A stretch of DNA of 34,988 bases, from the NCBI GenBank assembly GCA_934635045.1, contig CAKTZA010000037.1, positions 1 to 34,988 of the forward strand. The letters are read 5' to 3'. Positions within the stretch are counted from its first letter, which is position 1, and each line of letters starts with the position of its first letter. Both the position numbers and the translations under genes were made by a program. The notes below the pieces were generated by a model. That model searched no databases, had not been told where the DNA came from, and was given only the letters and a program-made list of their open reading frames with translations. The stretch is from an uncultured Kiritimatiellota bacterium. Its GTDB lineage: Bacteria > Verrucomicrobiota > Kiritimatiellia > RFP12 > UBA1067. This document shows, in pieces, positions 1 to 8,483 of the stretch.

Positions 1-28
1 GTCCGGCGTTGTCATGTTGATGCCGCGT

Positions 29-57
29 ATTGTACTAAAACCCTGTTCCTGCGTCAA
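29..57 (-). promoter_or_regulatory. Sigma70-like promoter reading off the left edge
   Basis: On the minus strand TTGACG (57-52) and TACAAT (34-29) are separated by exactly 17 bp, a near-consensus sigma70 promoter. The first minus-strand ATG downstream is at 15-13 and would start a peptide beginning MTTPD that leaves the window after five codons. Transcription would begin about 7 nt before that ATG with no Shine-Dalgarno sequence. The divergent layout with the promoter at 153-182 suggests a regulator or partner gene lies just outside the window; that gene cannot be identified here. Confidence 0.6.
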
Positions 58-92
58 CGGCGCAGTGACTGGATGGAATCGTTCTCGCTCGT

Positions 93-116
93 CAAAACAT
101 CATATTTCCCGTTTTG
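93..116. promoter_or_regulatory. Inverted repeat between divergent promoters, candidate operator
   Basis: CAAAAC (93-98) and GTTTTG (111-116) form a perfect 6-bp inverted repeat with a 12-bp spacer. It sits midway between the leftward promoter (29-57) and the rightward one (153-182). Position and symmetry fit a dimeric repressor or activator site. A six-base arm can arise by chance and no second copy was found near the regulator at 8752-9966, so this is a weak call. Confidence 0.25.
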
Positions 117-152
117 CCAAGAAACTCTTGCTGAATCTGCAAAGCAAACCCA

Positions 153-182
153 TTGCCAAAAGTCGCGTCCTTTTGCTATACT
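153..182 (+). promoter_or_regulatory. Sigma70-like promoter for the first glycan operon
   Basis: TTGCCA (153-158) and TATACT (177-182) are separated by 18 bp. A start near 189-190 leaves a leader of roughly 64 nt before the ATG at 254. Nothing with a comparable promoter match is seen between the following genes up to 8092, so it probably drives the whole run from 254 to 8092. Confidence 0.6.
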
Positions 183-253
183 GCCCACCGTCAGCCGATG
201 GAGCGTCGGTTGTCACGTCAATTCAAACGGAAAACGAAAGGCCTGAAGAAACC

Positions 254-1375
254 ATGAAAACGAAATGCAGCATGAATCGGCTACGCGGCGCGATCGCGCT
301 TGTCGCCCTGCTGGCGGGTGGCGGCGCGCGAGGGGCGGACGCGCTCGCCGCGACCGCGACGGGCGGCACCTACGACCGGTCGTTGGCGGAGTTTCCGCGC
401 GCGGCGGGCGAGACGGACGACACGGCGCGCGTTCAGCGCGCGATTGACGCGACGGCGGGCGGCATCCTGTGGTTTCCGCGCGGTGACTATCTCGTCTCGT
501 CCCCCATCGTCGTCTCCAACCGCTGTTCACTGCTCATGCACAAGAGCGCGACACTGAAGGCCGTGGCGGAGATGAAGTGGGTCTTGCGCATCAAGAACGG
601 CGGCGTGTGGGACAACCTCGATTTCCTCTGCTTCATCCGTGGCGGCGCGGTGGACGGCAACGGCCTTGCCTCGTGCATCGCGCTGGAGAACTTCTGGCGG
701 CACTCGCTGGACGACATCAAGATCCTGAACGGCAAGCAGTATGGCCTCTTCGTGCGGAACGGCGGTGCGGAAGTCGTCGCGAAGGGACTTTACTTCCTCG
801 TCCGCAAGCACGGCCTCGCCGGAAACGTCGGCATGTACCTCGAAGGCGGAGACAGCCACTACACCGATATCCATGTGCTCGACTACACGACAGGCGTCGT
901 CGTGCGCGGTCCCGCCAACCGCCTGACGCGCATCCACGTGTGGGGCGGCTCCCTGCCGCGCCGCACGCCGGACGAGATTCCCGAAATGCTCCCCGGCTCG
1001 ACGGCGTTCCGCGTCGAGGGACATTCCACGACATTGCGCGACTGCTACGCCGACACGGCGCAGACGGGTTTCGACATTCGCGGTGCGTGGGAGGTGCGGC
1101 TTCTTGGCTGCAGCTTCTTCAACAACGTGAGCTTCGGGCTGAACGACCTGCTTGTCGTGCGTCAGACGGGCAACAGCGGGGCTTTGCTGGTGGCGGACTG
1201 CGTGTTCACCCGGTCGGGACTGGACGAGCGCGTCAAGGTCTACGAAGGCAACGGCAACGTGAAGTGGCGCGACATCATCTACGCGGGCAACTGGGTGGGC
1301 GTGGAGCGTCCGAATGTCGACGGAAAGTCGGGCGGCAAGCTGGAGTCGCCCAACACGAAACTGGCCGGCTACTGA
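254..1375 (+). CDS. Secreted right-handed beta-helix protein, pectate-lyase superfamily
   Basis: A 373-residue exported protein. The chosen ATG at 254 opens a signal peptide (MKTKCSMN then a hydrophobic stretch ending GGGARGADA). The frame stays open back to 14, but the promoter at 153-182 lies inside that extension. The segment TDDTARVQRAIDA followed by a glycine-rich GGILWFPRGDYLV strand is the usual N-terminal cap of pectate-lyase-3/GH28-related beta-helices. Successive turns follow (AVDGNG near residue 133, RDCYADTAQTGFDIRG, LLGCSFFNNVSFGLND). No complete GH28 catalytic set (NTD, DD, GHG) is visible, so it may be a lyase, an epimerase-like fold or a binding protein. It is the first gene of a run whose next start codons touch or nearly touch. 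A role in polysaccharide breakdown is inferred from fold and neighbours. Confidence 0.75.
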   Translation: MKTKCSMNRLRGAIALVALLAGGGARGADALAATATGGTYDRSLAEFPRAAGETDDTARVQRAIDATAGGILWFPRGDYLVSSPIVVSNRCSLLMHKSATLKAVAEMKWVLRIKNGGVWDNLDFLCFIRGGAVDGNGLASCIALENFWRHSLDDIKILNGKQYGLFVRNGGAEVVAKGLYFLVRKHGLAGNVGMYLEGGDSHYTDIHVLDYTTGVVVRGPANRLTRIHVWGGSLPRRTPDEIPEMLPGSTAFRVEGHSTTLRDCYADTAQTGFDIRGAWEVRLLGCSFFNNVSFGLNDLLVVRQTGNSGALLVADCVFTRSGLDERVKVYEGNGNVKWRDIIYAGNWVGVERPNVDGKSGGKLESPNTKLAGY

Positions 1376-1404
1376 TGGGGACTTCAACGGAAAGGACGAT
1401 TCGC

Positions 1405-2439
1405 ATGGGCATGAAGAAAACCGGGGCGTGGATTCCCCTTTGCATCGCGCTGACCGCGTGTCTCGCCGGGTTTCGGGGTCGGGCCGAGATTCTGCTGGCC
1501 GACCCGACGATTGCGCATCTGGGCGACAGATACTATCTGCTCGGAACGGAGAACGGTCTGGGCGCGCGTCCCGGGACGAAGGCATCGGGGAAGGCCGTCT
1601 TCCCGATGTACGTCTCGCAGGATATCGTCACCTGGCGGCTGGCGGACACGCCGAACGGCGAAGGGCGTCTCCTCGCCCGAACGGACGCCTTTGGCGGCGG
1701 GAACTTCTGGGCGCCACAGCTCTTTGCTCGTGCGGGCCGGTATTTTCTCGCCTATACGGCGGACTTCCATTGGGGGCTGGCCGTCGCCGAACGGCCGGAG
1801 GGACCGTTCAAGCCGTATGTCGAGTTTCCGCGGCAGAAGGAGCAGACAATCGATCCGTTTGTCTTTCAGGATGCCGACGGGCGCGTCTACGCCTATTATT
1901 CCTGCGGCAACCTGTGCGGGACGGTCGGTGTCGAACTGTCGTCCGACCTGCGGTCGTTTGCCGGAACGCCCGTGCGGTGCGTGACGAACGACAGGGACTG
2001 GGAGCGTCTGCCGCTGGATGCCTCGGCGAAGGCCGTGAACCGGCGGGCGGGGAAGGACGAATTCCTGTGCGGCGTCGGCTATACGGAGGGGCCGACGGTC
2101 ATCCGGCGGCACGGAAAGTATGTGCTCTTCTACTGCGCCAACGACTTCCGTTCGCCGGACTACTGCGTCGGCGTCGCCGTGGCCAGTCGTCCGCTGGGGC
2201 CGTGGCGGAAGGTCGGGGACGGCCCCGTTCTTTCCCGCGCGGTCACGGGGTTCGGCGGGACGGGGCATGGTGACGCTTTCGTGGGCCCGGACGGGGCGGT
2301 CTGGTATGTCTTTCACGCGCATCATTCGGGGCTACGGGTCTCTCCTCGCCGGACGGGCGTCATTCGCCTGAACGAGCGTCTCGATGACGACGGGTTCCCT
2401 CGCTATGAGGCGGATGTTGAATCCATGCGGTTACTCTAA
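1405..2439 (+). CDS. GH43-type five-bladed beta-propeller glycosidase
   Basis: A 344-residue exported protein resembling GH43 arabinofuranosidases/xylosidases (inverting; typical substrates are arabinose- or xylose-containing side chains). All three expected acidic residues are visible: D33 in LLADPTIAHLGDRYYLLGT (base), D150 in QTIDPFVFQDADGRVYAYYS (pKa modulator), and E228 in GYTEGPTVI (acid). FWAPQLF is also typical of the family. The start at 1405 has AAAGGA at 1391-1396 and gives a clean signal peptide (MGMKKTGAWIPLCIALTACLAG). Another in-frame ATG at 1375 overlaps the previous stop as TGATG, so coupled initiation there is possible. Length fits a single catalytic domain with no binding module. 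Exact specificity cannot be read from the sequence. Confidence 0.85.
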   Translation: MGMKKTGAWIPLCIALTACLAGFRGRAEILLADPTIAHLGDRYYLLGTENGLGARPGTKASGKAVFPMYVSQDIVTWRLADTPNGEGRLLARTDAFGGGNFWAPQLFARAGRYFLAYTADFHWGLAVAERPEGPFKPYVEFPRQKEQTIDPFVFQDADGRVYAYYSCGNLCGTVGVELSSDLRSFAGTPVRCVTNDRDWERLPLDASAKAVNRRAGKDEFLCGVGYTEGPTVIRRHGKYVLFYCANDFRSPDYCVGVAVASRPLGPWRKVGDGPVLSRAVTGFGGTGHGDAFVGPDGAVWYVFHAHHSGLRVSPRRTGVIRLNERLDDDGFPRYEADVESMRLL

Positions 2440-2456
2440 TGGAAAGGGCAGTTCGA

Positions 2457-4871
2457 ATGAAAAAGCTGAAGATTGCGGTTTCGGTTCTGGCGTTTGGCGT
2501 GGCGTCGTCCGTCGGAGCGGCGGCGGACGGTCTGGTCGCCCACTTCACCTTTGATGACGCGGCGAACTTCATGTACGACCGCGTTCAGGGGAAGGCGATT
2601 GGCACGGTGTTCGATACGAGCTTTATGGGCGCGACGCCGGCATCACCGACGGCTTGCGAGGCCCCGCACGTCCGGGGCCTGCAGGTCGCGGGCGGCTGGT
2701 GGCAGAACAACTACCTGGTCGTGGACGGGGCGTCGTTCGGCTCGGCGCAGGGCATTCCGTGCGGCAATCAGGCCGTGACCTATTCGCTGTGGGTCAAGCC
2801 GGCGAAGGGTTGGCAGAGCGGCAGCGGTCTCGGTTTGGGAAGCCTCTGCAAGCTGCTGCGTCGCGGCAAGGACGGCTACGAGTGGTGGCAGCACTACAAT
2901 ACCGAGAGCCTGTTCATCCAGAAGACGACGGACGATCTGCCGAAGATTGCCTTTGGCGTGGGCGTGATGGCGGCGGACGAGACGTCGGCCAGTTATACGC
3001 TCCCGTCCGGCTTTGACGGACAGACCTGGCATTTCATCGCCGCGACTTATGCCGAACGTGTTCTGACGCTCTACTACGACGGACAGAAGGTCGCGGAGAA
3101 GACGCTGGCAGGGGATGTTGGCCTTGCGGACAACAGTCCGTTGATCGTGGGGGACGACTGTGGCGAGGGCTTCAATGACTACTGTGCCTATCGGTATGCC
3201 GGCGGACTGGATGACATCAAGGTCTACAATCGGGCGTTGACGGCCGACGAGGTGCAGGCGGCCTATCAGGCGGGGGCGGTCGCGTTCGACACGGATGTCG
3301 TGGTCTGGGACGAGGCGGCCGTTGGCGGGTTGGCGACGGCGGCGGGCAACTGGGCGACGGCCTCCAACCGCCGCACGGTAGAGGAGATTCTCGCGGCGGG
3401 CGCCGTGCTGGACATGACGCCGCTGGACGACGGCGGCGTCTTGGCGCAGGAGGAGGCCGGCGCGACGCTGAAGGTCAAGGGCGTCGTCTGCACGAACGGA
3501 CAGCGCGAGGTCTCGCTTCATGTGAAGGCGGGTGCGCTGGAGGCTCGTCGCCCGTCCACGCAGCGCGGACTGGTCGCGCACTTCTCGTTCGATGCCTCGG
3601 ACGCCGAAGGGCGGCTCGTCGATTCCGGCACGGCCGACGTGACGGCGGCAAGCGGCGTGTGGACGCACAACGGAACGGAGTCCGGCGCGCTGCCGATCCA
3701 GTCGGTCGACGGCGTTTGCGGTCGGGCGATGGAATTCCCGGCGTCGGGGGCGTGGTCGTATTGGCCAAGCACGTACGTGAAGACGGACGCCGCGACGACG
3801 ACGAAGGCCAACGGCATTCCGGCGGGCGGCGAGGCCGTCACCTACAGCCTGTGGATTCGGCCGTATGCGACGGAACGCTGGGACAATGGCATGATGGGAT
3901 TGGGGGATGAACTTGTCTGGGTCTTCCGTCGCGGCAGCTACGGCAATGGACGCGGCACCACGCTGTTCCTTTCAAAGGGGGCGGAAGGGGGAACCTCGGC
4001 GAAGCTGTCGTGGTCGATCGCCAACTGGCTGGAGGCGGGCGGCACCTGCACGTACGAGCCGTCGGACGTGTTTGATGGGAACTGGCATCATGTCGTCTGC
4101 ACGTATGCGGAACAGTCGCTGGCGCTCTACTACGATGGCGTGAAGGTTGCGACGAAGGCGACGGAGTTTGCGCTCGCGATGTCGGATGGGCAGCCGATCT
4201 CGCTCGGCAATTCCACCGTGGGCGGAAACACGAACGAGAATCGGCGCCGCTATCTCGGCGGGTTTGACGAGTTCAAGGTCTTCAACGTCGCGTTGACGGA
4301 CGAGGATGTGGCGGCGGAATACGCGCGGCGGTCACGCACGCTCGACGAGGCGTCCGTCGGCACCGTTCCCTCGCCGGTCACGGTGCGGCTCGACGCGGGC
4401 GCGGCGGCGGACTTCCTTGGCTATGGTCACGAGTACGGCTCGCTCGTCGGTGCGGGGGCGGCGTCCGTCGGCCCGGCCTCGGCGTTGCGGCTGGACGGCA
4501 CGTTCGGCCTTCTCGGCCCGCTGTCGGGCTGCGGCACGGTCACGGTGTCCAACTGGATTCTCGGCGGCGACGGCACGGCGTTCGCGGGCGATTTCGCGGT
4601 TGAGGAGAATGCGACGATTACGGTCTCCGACGCGGACGGACAGATGCTGAACGCGGCGTTCGGCGGCAGGGTGACGTTGCCGAAGAAGGCCGTGATCGCC
4701 TGGGGCCGGCGTCCGGATGCGGGCGAGGCCGTGGTGACGGCCGCCGCGTTCGCGTGCCCGGCCGACTTCTCGGAGTGGACGGACGGCACGGGCGGGAGCG
4801 TTCGCGTGAAGGTCATTGGGAACAAGCTCAAGATCAAGGTCCGGACGGGCCTTTGTGTGGTGATTCGATAA
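2457..4871 (+). CDS. Secreted two-LamG-domain surface protein
   Basis: An 804-residue protein with signal peptide (MKKLKIAVSVLAFGVASSVGAAA). Two concanavalin-A/LamG-like domains follow at about residues 25-275 and 370-627. Both open with a GLVAHFxFD strand and close with a YNRALTADEVQAAYQ- or FNVALTDEDVAAEYA-type segment, which is diagnostic of LamG-like jellyroll repeats. The last 175 residues are glycine/threonine-rich beta structure like autotransporter-associated repeats and end TGLCVVIR at the stop. The start at 2457 has AAAGG just upstream; an in-frame ATG at 2439 overlaps the previous stop (TAATG). The likely role is glycan binding or surface adhesion near the co-transcribed glycosidases. 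No catalytic residues are recognised. The C-terminal tail resembles those of the proteins ending at 19526 and 34372. Confidence 0.8.
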   Translation: MKKLKIAVSVLAFGVASSVGAAADGLVAHFTFDDAANFMYDRVQGKAIGTVFDTSFMGATPASPTACEAPHVRGLQVAGGWWQNNYLVVDGASFGSAQGIPCGNQAVTYSLWVKPAKGWQSGSGLGLGSLCKLLRRGKDGYEWWQHYNTESLFIQKTTDDLPKIAFGVGVMAADETSASYTLPSGFDGQTWHFIAATYAERVLTLYYDGQKVAEKTLAGDVGLADNSPLIVGDDCGEGFNDYCAYRYAGGLDDIKVYNRALTADEVQAAYQAGAVAFDTDVVVWDEAAVGGLATAAGNWATASNRRTVEEILAAGAVLDMTPLDDGGVLAQEEAGATLKVKGVVCTNGQREVSLHVKAGALEARRPSTQRGLVAHFSFDASDAEGRLVDSGTADVTAASGVWTHNGTESGALPIQSVDGVCGRAMEFPASGAWSYWPSTYVKTDAATTTKANGIPAGGEAVTYSLWIRPYATERWDNGMMGLGDELVWVFRRGSYGNGRGTTLFLSKGAEGGTSAKLSWSIANWLEAGGTCTYEPSDVFDGNWHHVVCTYAEQSLALYYDGVKVATKATEFALAMSDGQPISLGNSTVGGNTNENRRRYLGGFDEFKVFNVALTDEDVAAEYARRSRTLDEASVGTVPSPVTVRLDAGAAADFLGYGHEYGSLVGAGAASVGPASALRLDGTFGLLGPLSGCGTVTVSNWILGGDGTAFAGDFAVEENATITVSDADGQMLNAAFGGRVTLPKKAVIAWGRRPDAGEAVVTAAAFACPADFSEWTDGTGGSVRVKVIGNKLKIKVRTGLCVVIR

Positions 4872-4880
4872 GGACTGCCT

Positions 4881-6710
4881 ATGCGTCATCTGTCACGTGT
4901 AATCCTGATGAGCCTGATGATAGCACTGACCGCCGGAAATGCGGCGACGAAGCCGAACGAGAAATTGGCGGCCTTTCACGAGGCGCGCTTCGGGATGTTC
5001 ATCCATTGGGGTCTCTACTCGCTTCTGGGCGGACGCTGGAAAGGCCAGTCGATGGACTACATCGGCGAATGGATCCAGAGCCTCTATCGGATTCCCGCCG
5101 CCGAATATGCCGCGCTCGCGCAGCGGTTCAATCCGACTGAATTCGATGCGGACGAATGGGCGCGGGCGGCGGCGGACGCCGGCATGACCTATGTCGTGCT
5201 GACGACGAAGCACCATGAGGGATTCTCGCTCTTCGCCTCGCGGGCGAGCGACTTCAATGTCGTCGACGCGACGCCGTTCGGCCGCGACGTGTTCGCGGAA
5301 CTGGCCGCCGCCTGCCGTCGCCACGGACTGAAGGTCTGCCTCTACTACTCGCAGTGTCTGGACTGGCATGAGCCTGATGCGGCGGACGACGTCGCCTGCC
5401 GACGCGGAAACTTCGGCATGGACTGGGGGAATGCATGGGACTGGCCCGATGCGTCCAAGAAGGACATCACGCGCTACCTGAAGGGCAAGGTCTATCCGCA
5501 GCTCCGGGAACTGCTCACGAACTATGGCGAGATCTTCTACATTTGGTTTGACTGTCCCTTCGGCCTGACGAAGGAGCAGACCGTCGAACTGCGGGAGTAC
5601 GTCCGCGCACTTCAGCCCAACACGCTCGTCAGCAGCCGCATCGGCTATGGGCTGGGCGACTTCGGCACGTTCGGCGACAACCAGATGGTCGCCGACCGCA
5701 CGACCTTCCCCATTGAGGTCGCGATGACGCTCAACGATACCTGGGGCTTCAAGTGGGACGACCACAACTGGAAGAGCGGGTACCGCGTGGCCTGCGACCT
5801 GGCGCAGACCATTTCGTGCGACGCGAACCTCCTGCTCAACATCGGACCGCGCGGCGACGGACGCTTCCCCGACGTGTCGCGCGATGTCCTGCACGAGCTG
5901 GGCGAGTGGCGGCGGCGGACGGGGTTTGTGATTCGTGGCGCGGGGCCGAGTCCGTTTCCGCAGGCCTTCGCGTGGGGCTGGTGTACGCAGGCGCCCGGCA
6001 ATGTGCTGCAGTTCGTCGTCCGAAACGACTGGACGAACGACCTTGAGGTCTGCGGCCTGCGCACGCGCGTCCTGTCGGGGACGTCGGCGTTCCGGCAGGA
6101 CGGCATGAAGCTGACGGTTCAGCTGCCGCCCGTGGCGGATGCCATGCCGCGCGTCGTCCGTCTGACGCTCGCGGGGCGGTCGGACGTGGATGCGGCGCTC
6201 ATGCCGCAGAATGGCGTTCTCGCGCTCACGCCGACCGCCGGTGCGGTCCGCCCGGCCGGCACGGTGCCCCGCGAGAAGGCCCAGGAAGTCCTTGGTGCGG
6301 CGGGTGAGCGGTTGGGGGCGGATGACGGATGCCGCGTGACGCCGCGCGGCGTCCTGACGGCGTGGCATCATCCCGGCGACGCGATTTCCTGGACGGTGAA
6401 GATTCCCGAAGGAGGGCGGTATCGCGTTTCGCTCTGGACAGAGACTTGGGACCACTCGCGTCCGTGGGCGGGGGATCGGCGTGTGCGCGTGGACGTCGGC
6501 GGGAAAAGCCTCTCGGCCGACCTTGTGCGGGCCCGCAGTCTGCCGCATACGGTCTATGATCGCGCCGAATCGGACGTTGGGCCTGTTGATCTTCCGCCGG
6601 GCGAATGGACGGTGCGGGTCAGCACGGTCTCGGCAGGGCCGCTTGCGCGTTTCTTCGACCTGACGCGCGTGCTTCTGACGCGGGAGGCGACGGAGGAGGG
6701 GAAGAGGTGA
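4881..6710 (+). CDS. GH29 alpha-L-fucosidase with C-terminal beta domain
   Basis: A 609-residue exported retaining alpha-L-fucosidase. The GH29 barrel begins right after the signal peptide: HEARFGMFIHWGLYSLLGG, TKHHEGFSLFASRASDFNVVD, and LKVCLYYSQCLDWHEP are family landmarks. FYIWFDC carries the predicted nucleophile D224; many relatives have Gly where this protein has C225. TISCDANLLLNIGPRGDGRFP is the standard end of the catalytic domain, near residue 330. The last 130 residues (ISWTVKIPEGGRYRVSLWTETW onward) look like a CBM6/35-type jellyroll. TAAGGA overlapping the upstream stop serves as ribosome binding site for the ATG at 4881. The stop at 6708-6710 overlaps the next GTG by four bases. 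It would release terminal fucose from plant or host glycans. Confidence 0.92.
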   Translation: MRHLSRVILMSLMIALTAGNAATKPNEKLAAFHEARFGMFIHWGLYSLLGGRWKGQSMDYIGEWIQSLYRIPAAEYAALAQRFNPTEFDADEWARAAADAGMTYVVLTTKHHEGFSLFASRASDFNVVDATPFGRDVFAELAAACRRHGLKVCLYYSQCLDWHEPDAADDVACRRGNFGMDWGNAWDWPDASKKDITRYLKGKVYPQLRELLTNYGEIFYIWFDCPFGLTKEQTVELREYVRALQPNTLVSSRIGYGLGDFGTFGDNQMVADRTTFPIEVAMTLNDTWGFKWDDHNWKSGYRVACDLAQTISCDANLLLNIGPRGDGRFPDVSRDVLHELGEWRRRTGFVIRGAGPSPFPQAFAWGWCTQAPGNVLQFVVRNDWTNDLEVCGLRTRVLSGTSAFRQDGMKLTVQLPPVADAMPRVVRLTLAGRSDVDAALMPQNGVLALTPTAGAVRPAGTVPREKAQEVLGAAGERLGADDGCRVTPRGVLTAWHHPGDAISWTVKIPEGGRYRVSLWTETWDHSRPWAGDRRVRVDVGGKSLSADLVRARSLPHTVYDRAESDVGPVDLPPGEWTVRVSTVSAGPLARFFDLTRVLLTREATEEGKR

Positions 6711-8092
6711 GAAACAATCGGACGATGCAGCTGGTCGGTTGGGCGGCGGTTGTCTTCTGCGGTGCGATGCCTGTGTGGGCGAACCCGCTTGACTTCGCGT
6801 CGTATGAGCAGGAGGTGACGGCGCAGTTCGCGTCCGAGGCGGTGGCGCGGGCGGCGACCCTGCGGGCTGCGGAATTGCCAGAGGGGTGTCCGCGCATTTT
6901 CACGACGCGGTGGGACGATTCCAACCCCGCCCATGTCGCCAAGGCGGAGATGCTGACGGCGAACGGCTTTCGGGCGAACTTTTACTTGAATGGCGGCAAG
7001 GACTATTTACGGGACTGCGGAGCAAGGCTGCTGTCTCTCGGCCATGCGCTGGGCAACCACACGTCCAGTCATCCGCATTTGATGGCGCTTTCGTCGAGCG
7101 CCGCGTGGCGGGAAATCCTCGGCATGAAGATTCAGATCGAGACGGAACTCTCCACGCCCTGCGTCGCCTATGCCGCACCCTATGGCTGGGAAAAGACGGA
7201 GTCTGCCGAACGCCCCGCGTTGACCGTCCGCATGCTTCAGGCGAGTGGACACTACATTTGCGACGATTGGCCTGTCGTCAAGCCCGATTGGGACTGCGCA
7301 CGCGACGCCTGGTTCGAGACGGGGCTTTTCTGGGCGGACGACATCAAGCCCTCACGCACCCTTTACGCCCAACGACTTGAGGCGGCGGAGGCTTTGCTGG
7401 CGCGACGCCCGGAGATTGGCCGACTCACCTTCGGAATCCATTCCTGGTGCGACGCCGAGGGAACGAAGCGGCAGGGCGAAATGCTGTCCGATACGCGGCG
7501 GACTCATCCCGATTGGTTTTACTGCCACGCGAACGCCGCTGGCGCGTATCGTTATTCGGCGCGTTTCGGGCGCATCCGCAAGACGGGTGTGACAGGGTGC
7601 CGTGCGACGTGGCGGGTGACGCGGTTCGATCCGGTCGAACTGGGGGACGGCATTCCGCTTTCGCTTGCTTTCAGCGAGAAGCCGTCCCAATGCGCCTTGT
7701 CGGAAGGACGGAACGGAACGTATGCGCTGTCGCATGCCGTGCCGACGACGTTCAGGATCGCGAAGCCGGATGAGGTCATGGTCGAGTTATCCGTTGATGC
7801 GTCGAAGGGGTTGCTCAGGGTTCGCGTTGCCAACAAGACGAAGAAGCCGCTCGAACGTGTGCACCTCGTCGCGTACGTGCCGCCGGTCTGGCGGGACATA
7901 CGGCAGACGGTCTCGCTCAAGCGAATCGCGGCCCTCCAAACGGTCGAGAATGCCTTCAAGTTGGGCCTGCGCGGATGCGAGGGCGTGGCCGATGAGGATT
8001 TGCTGTATGCGGTTTCCGTTGACTTCATGAGCGCCGGCCAGCGCCACCGCGCGTGGGGAACACGGTCAGAAAAGCCGAAAAACGAGACATAA
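6707..8092 (+). CDS. Secreted NodB-type polysaccharide deacetylase
   Basis: A 461-residue protein with the polysaccharide-deacetylase (CE4-like) core. FTTRWDDSN gives D70/D71 (catalytic and metal-binding), FRANFYLNGG is the second strand, and NHTSSHPHL supplies the metal ligands H118 and H122 in HxxxH spacing. A GTG start at 6707 is preceded by AGGAGGG (6694-6700) and overlaps the previous stop as GTGA; it yields a signal peptide ending MPVWANP. ATG at 6725 is an alternative. The C-terminal half (residues about 280-461) is a beta-rich extension not typical of minimal CE4 enzymes. It probably removes O- or N-acetyl groups so the fucosidase and other glycosidases can act. It is the last gene of the first operon-like run. 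Confidence 0.8.
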   Translation: MRNNRTMQLVGWAAVVFCGAMPVWANPLDFASYEQEVTAQFASEAVARAATLRAAELPEGCPRIFTTRWDDSNPAHVAKAEMLTANGFRANFYLNGGKDYLRDCGARLLSLGHALGNHTSSHPHLMALSSSAAWREILGMKIQIETELSTPCVAYAAPYGWEKTESAERPALTVRMLQASGHYICDDWPVVKPDWDCARDAWFETGLFWADDIKPSRTLYAQRLEAAEALLARRPEIGRLTFGIHSWCDAEGTKRQGEMLSDTRRTHPDWFYCHANAAGAYRYSARFGRIRKTGVTGCRATWRVTRFDPVELGDGIPLSLAFSEKPSQCALSEGRNGTYALSHAVPTTFRIAKPDEVMVELSVDASKGLLRVRVANKTKKPLERVHLVAYVPPVWRDIRQTVSLKRIAALQTVENAFKLGLRGCEGVADEDLLYAVSVDFMSAGQRHRAWGTRSEKPKNET

Positions 8093-8103
8093 CAGTCGGT
8101 CGG

Positions 8104-8132
8104 TTGCGGTTGTGCGTGGTTTGTGTTATACT
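8104..8132 (+). promoter_or_regulatory. Promoter of the toxin-antitoxin remnant
   Basis: TTGCGG (8104-8109) and TATACT (8127-8132) are separated by 17 bp. The antitoxin start at 8163 follows after a leader of about 24 nt containing CAGGAGG. The operator palindrome at 8131-8153 starts on the last bases of the -10 box, as expected for autorepression. Confidence 0.65.
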
Positions 8133-8153
8133 GTCTTGAAACTTGCAAGACAG
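8131..8153. promoter_or_regulatory. Palindromic operator over the antitoxin transcription start
   Basis: CTGTCTTG (8131-8138) and CAAGACAG (8146-8153) are perfect 8-bp inverted arms around a 7-bp spacer. A nested CTTGCAAG palindrome sits at 8142-8149. It overlaps the -10 box and the predicted start of transcription. Placement and symmetry match sites bound by ribbon-helix-helix antitoxins such as RelB/DinJ that repress their own operon. Confidence 0.6.
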
Positions 8154-8162
8154 GAGGCTTGG

Positions 8163-8483
8163 ATGGCACAATCAACTTTTAGTGTCCGCATGGATGAAGA
8201 CCTTAAGCATGAGTTCTGCTCGTTCTGTGAAAACGTGGGAATGTCGATGTCGACGGCGTTTGTTATCTTTGCGAAGGCGACAGTACGAGAACATCGATTC
8301 CCGTTTGAGATCGCGGAAAAGAGTCGGCGACTTTCATCTCGGGACCGAGCTTTGAGGGCGTTTTCTGCTTTGCGGGAGTCCGCAGAATGTCGTGATGAGC
8401 CCGAAATGACGCTTGACGAGATTAATGCCGAAATTGCGGCGGCAAGAGCCGAACGACGCGCGCGAAATGGGGTGCGTAAGTGA
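8163..8483 (+). CDS. RelB/DinJ-family antitoxin
   Basis: A 106-residue cytoplasmic protein. MAQSTFSVRMDEDLKHEFCSF followed by MSMSTAFVIFAKATVREHRFPFEI is the ribbon-helix-helix DNA-binding half of RelB/DinJ antitoxins, which neutralise a partner toxin and repress their own promoter. The ATG at 8163 is preceded by CAGGAGG. Upstream in-frame codons lie inside the operator, so this start is preferred. The C-terminal part (DEINAEIAAARAERRARNG) is the usual charged toxin-binding tail. The stop overlaps the next GTG as GTGA. Base composition is visibly less GC-rich than the flanking enzymes, suggesting separate origin. It pairs with a PIN-type rather than a RelE-type toxin, and that toxin is truncated, so the antitoxin is now orphaned. 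Confidence 0.85.
   Translation: MAQSTFSVRMDEDLKHEFCSFCENVGMSMSTAFVIFAKATVREHRFPFEIAEKSRRLSSRDRALRAFSALRESAECRDEPEMTLDEINAEIAAARAERRARNGVRK

Noticed and set aside
14..253. In-frame extension of the first beta-helix gene back to position 14
   Set aside because: It contains the TTGCCA-18-TATACT promoter and is less GC-rich; a proper signal peptide begins at 254.
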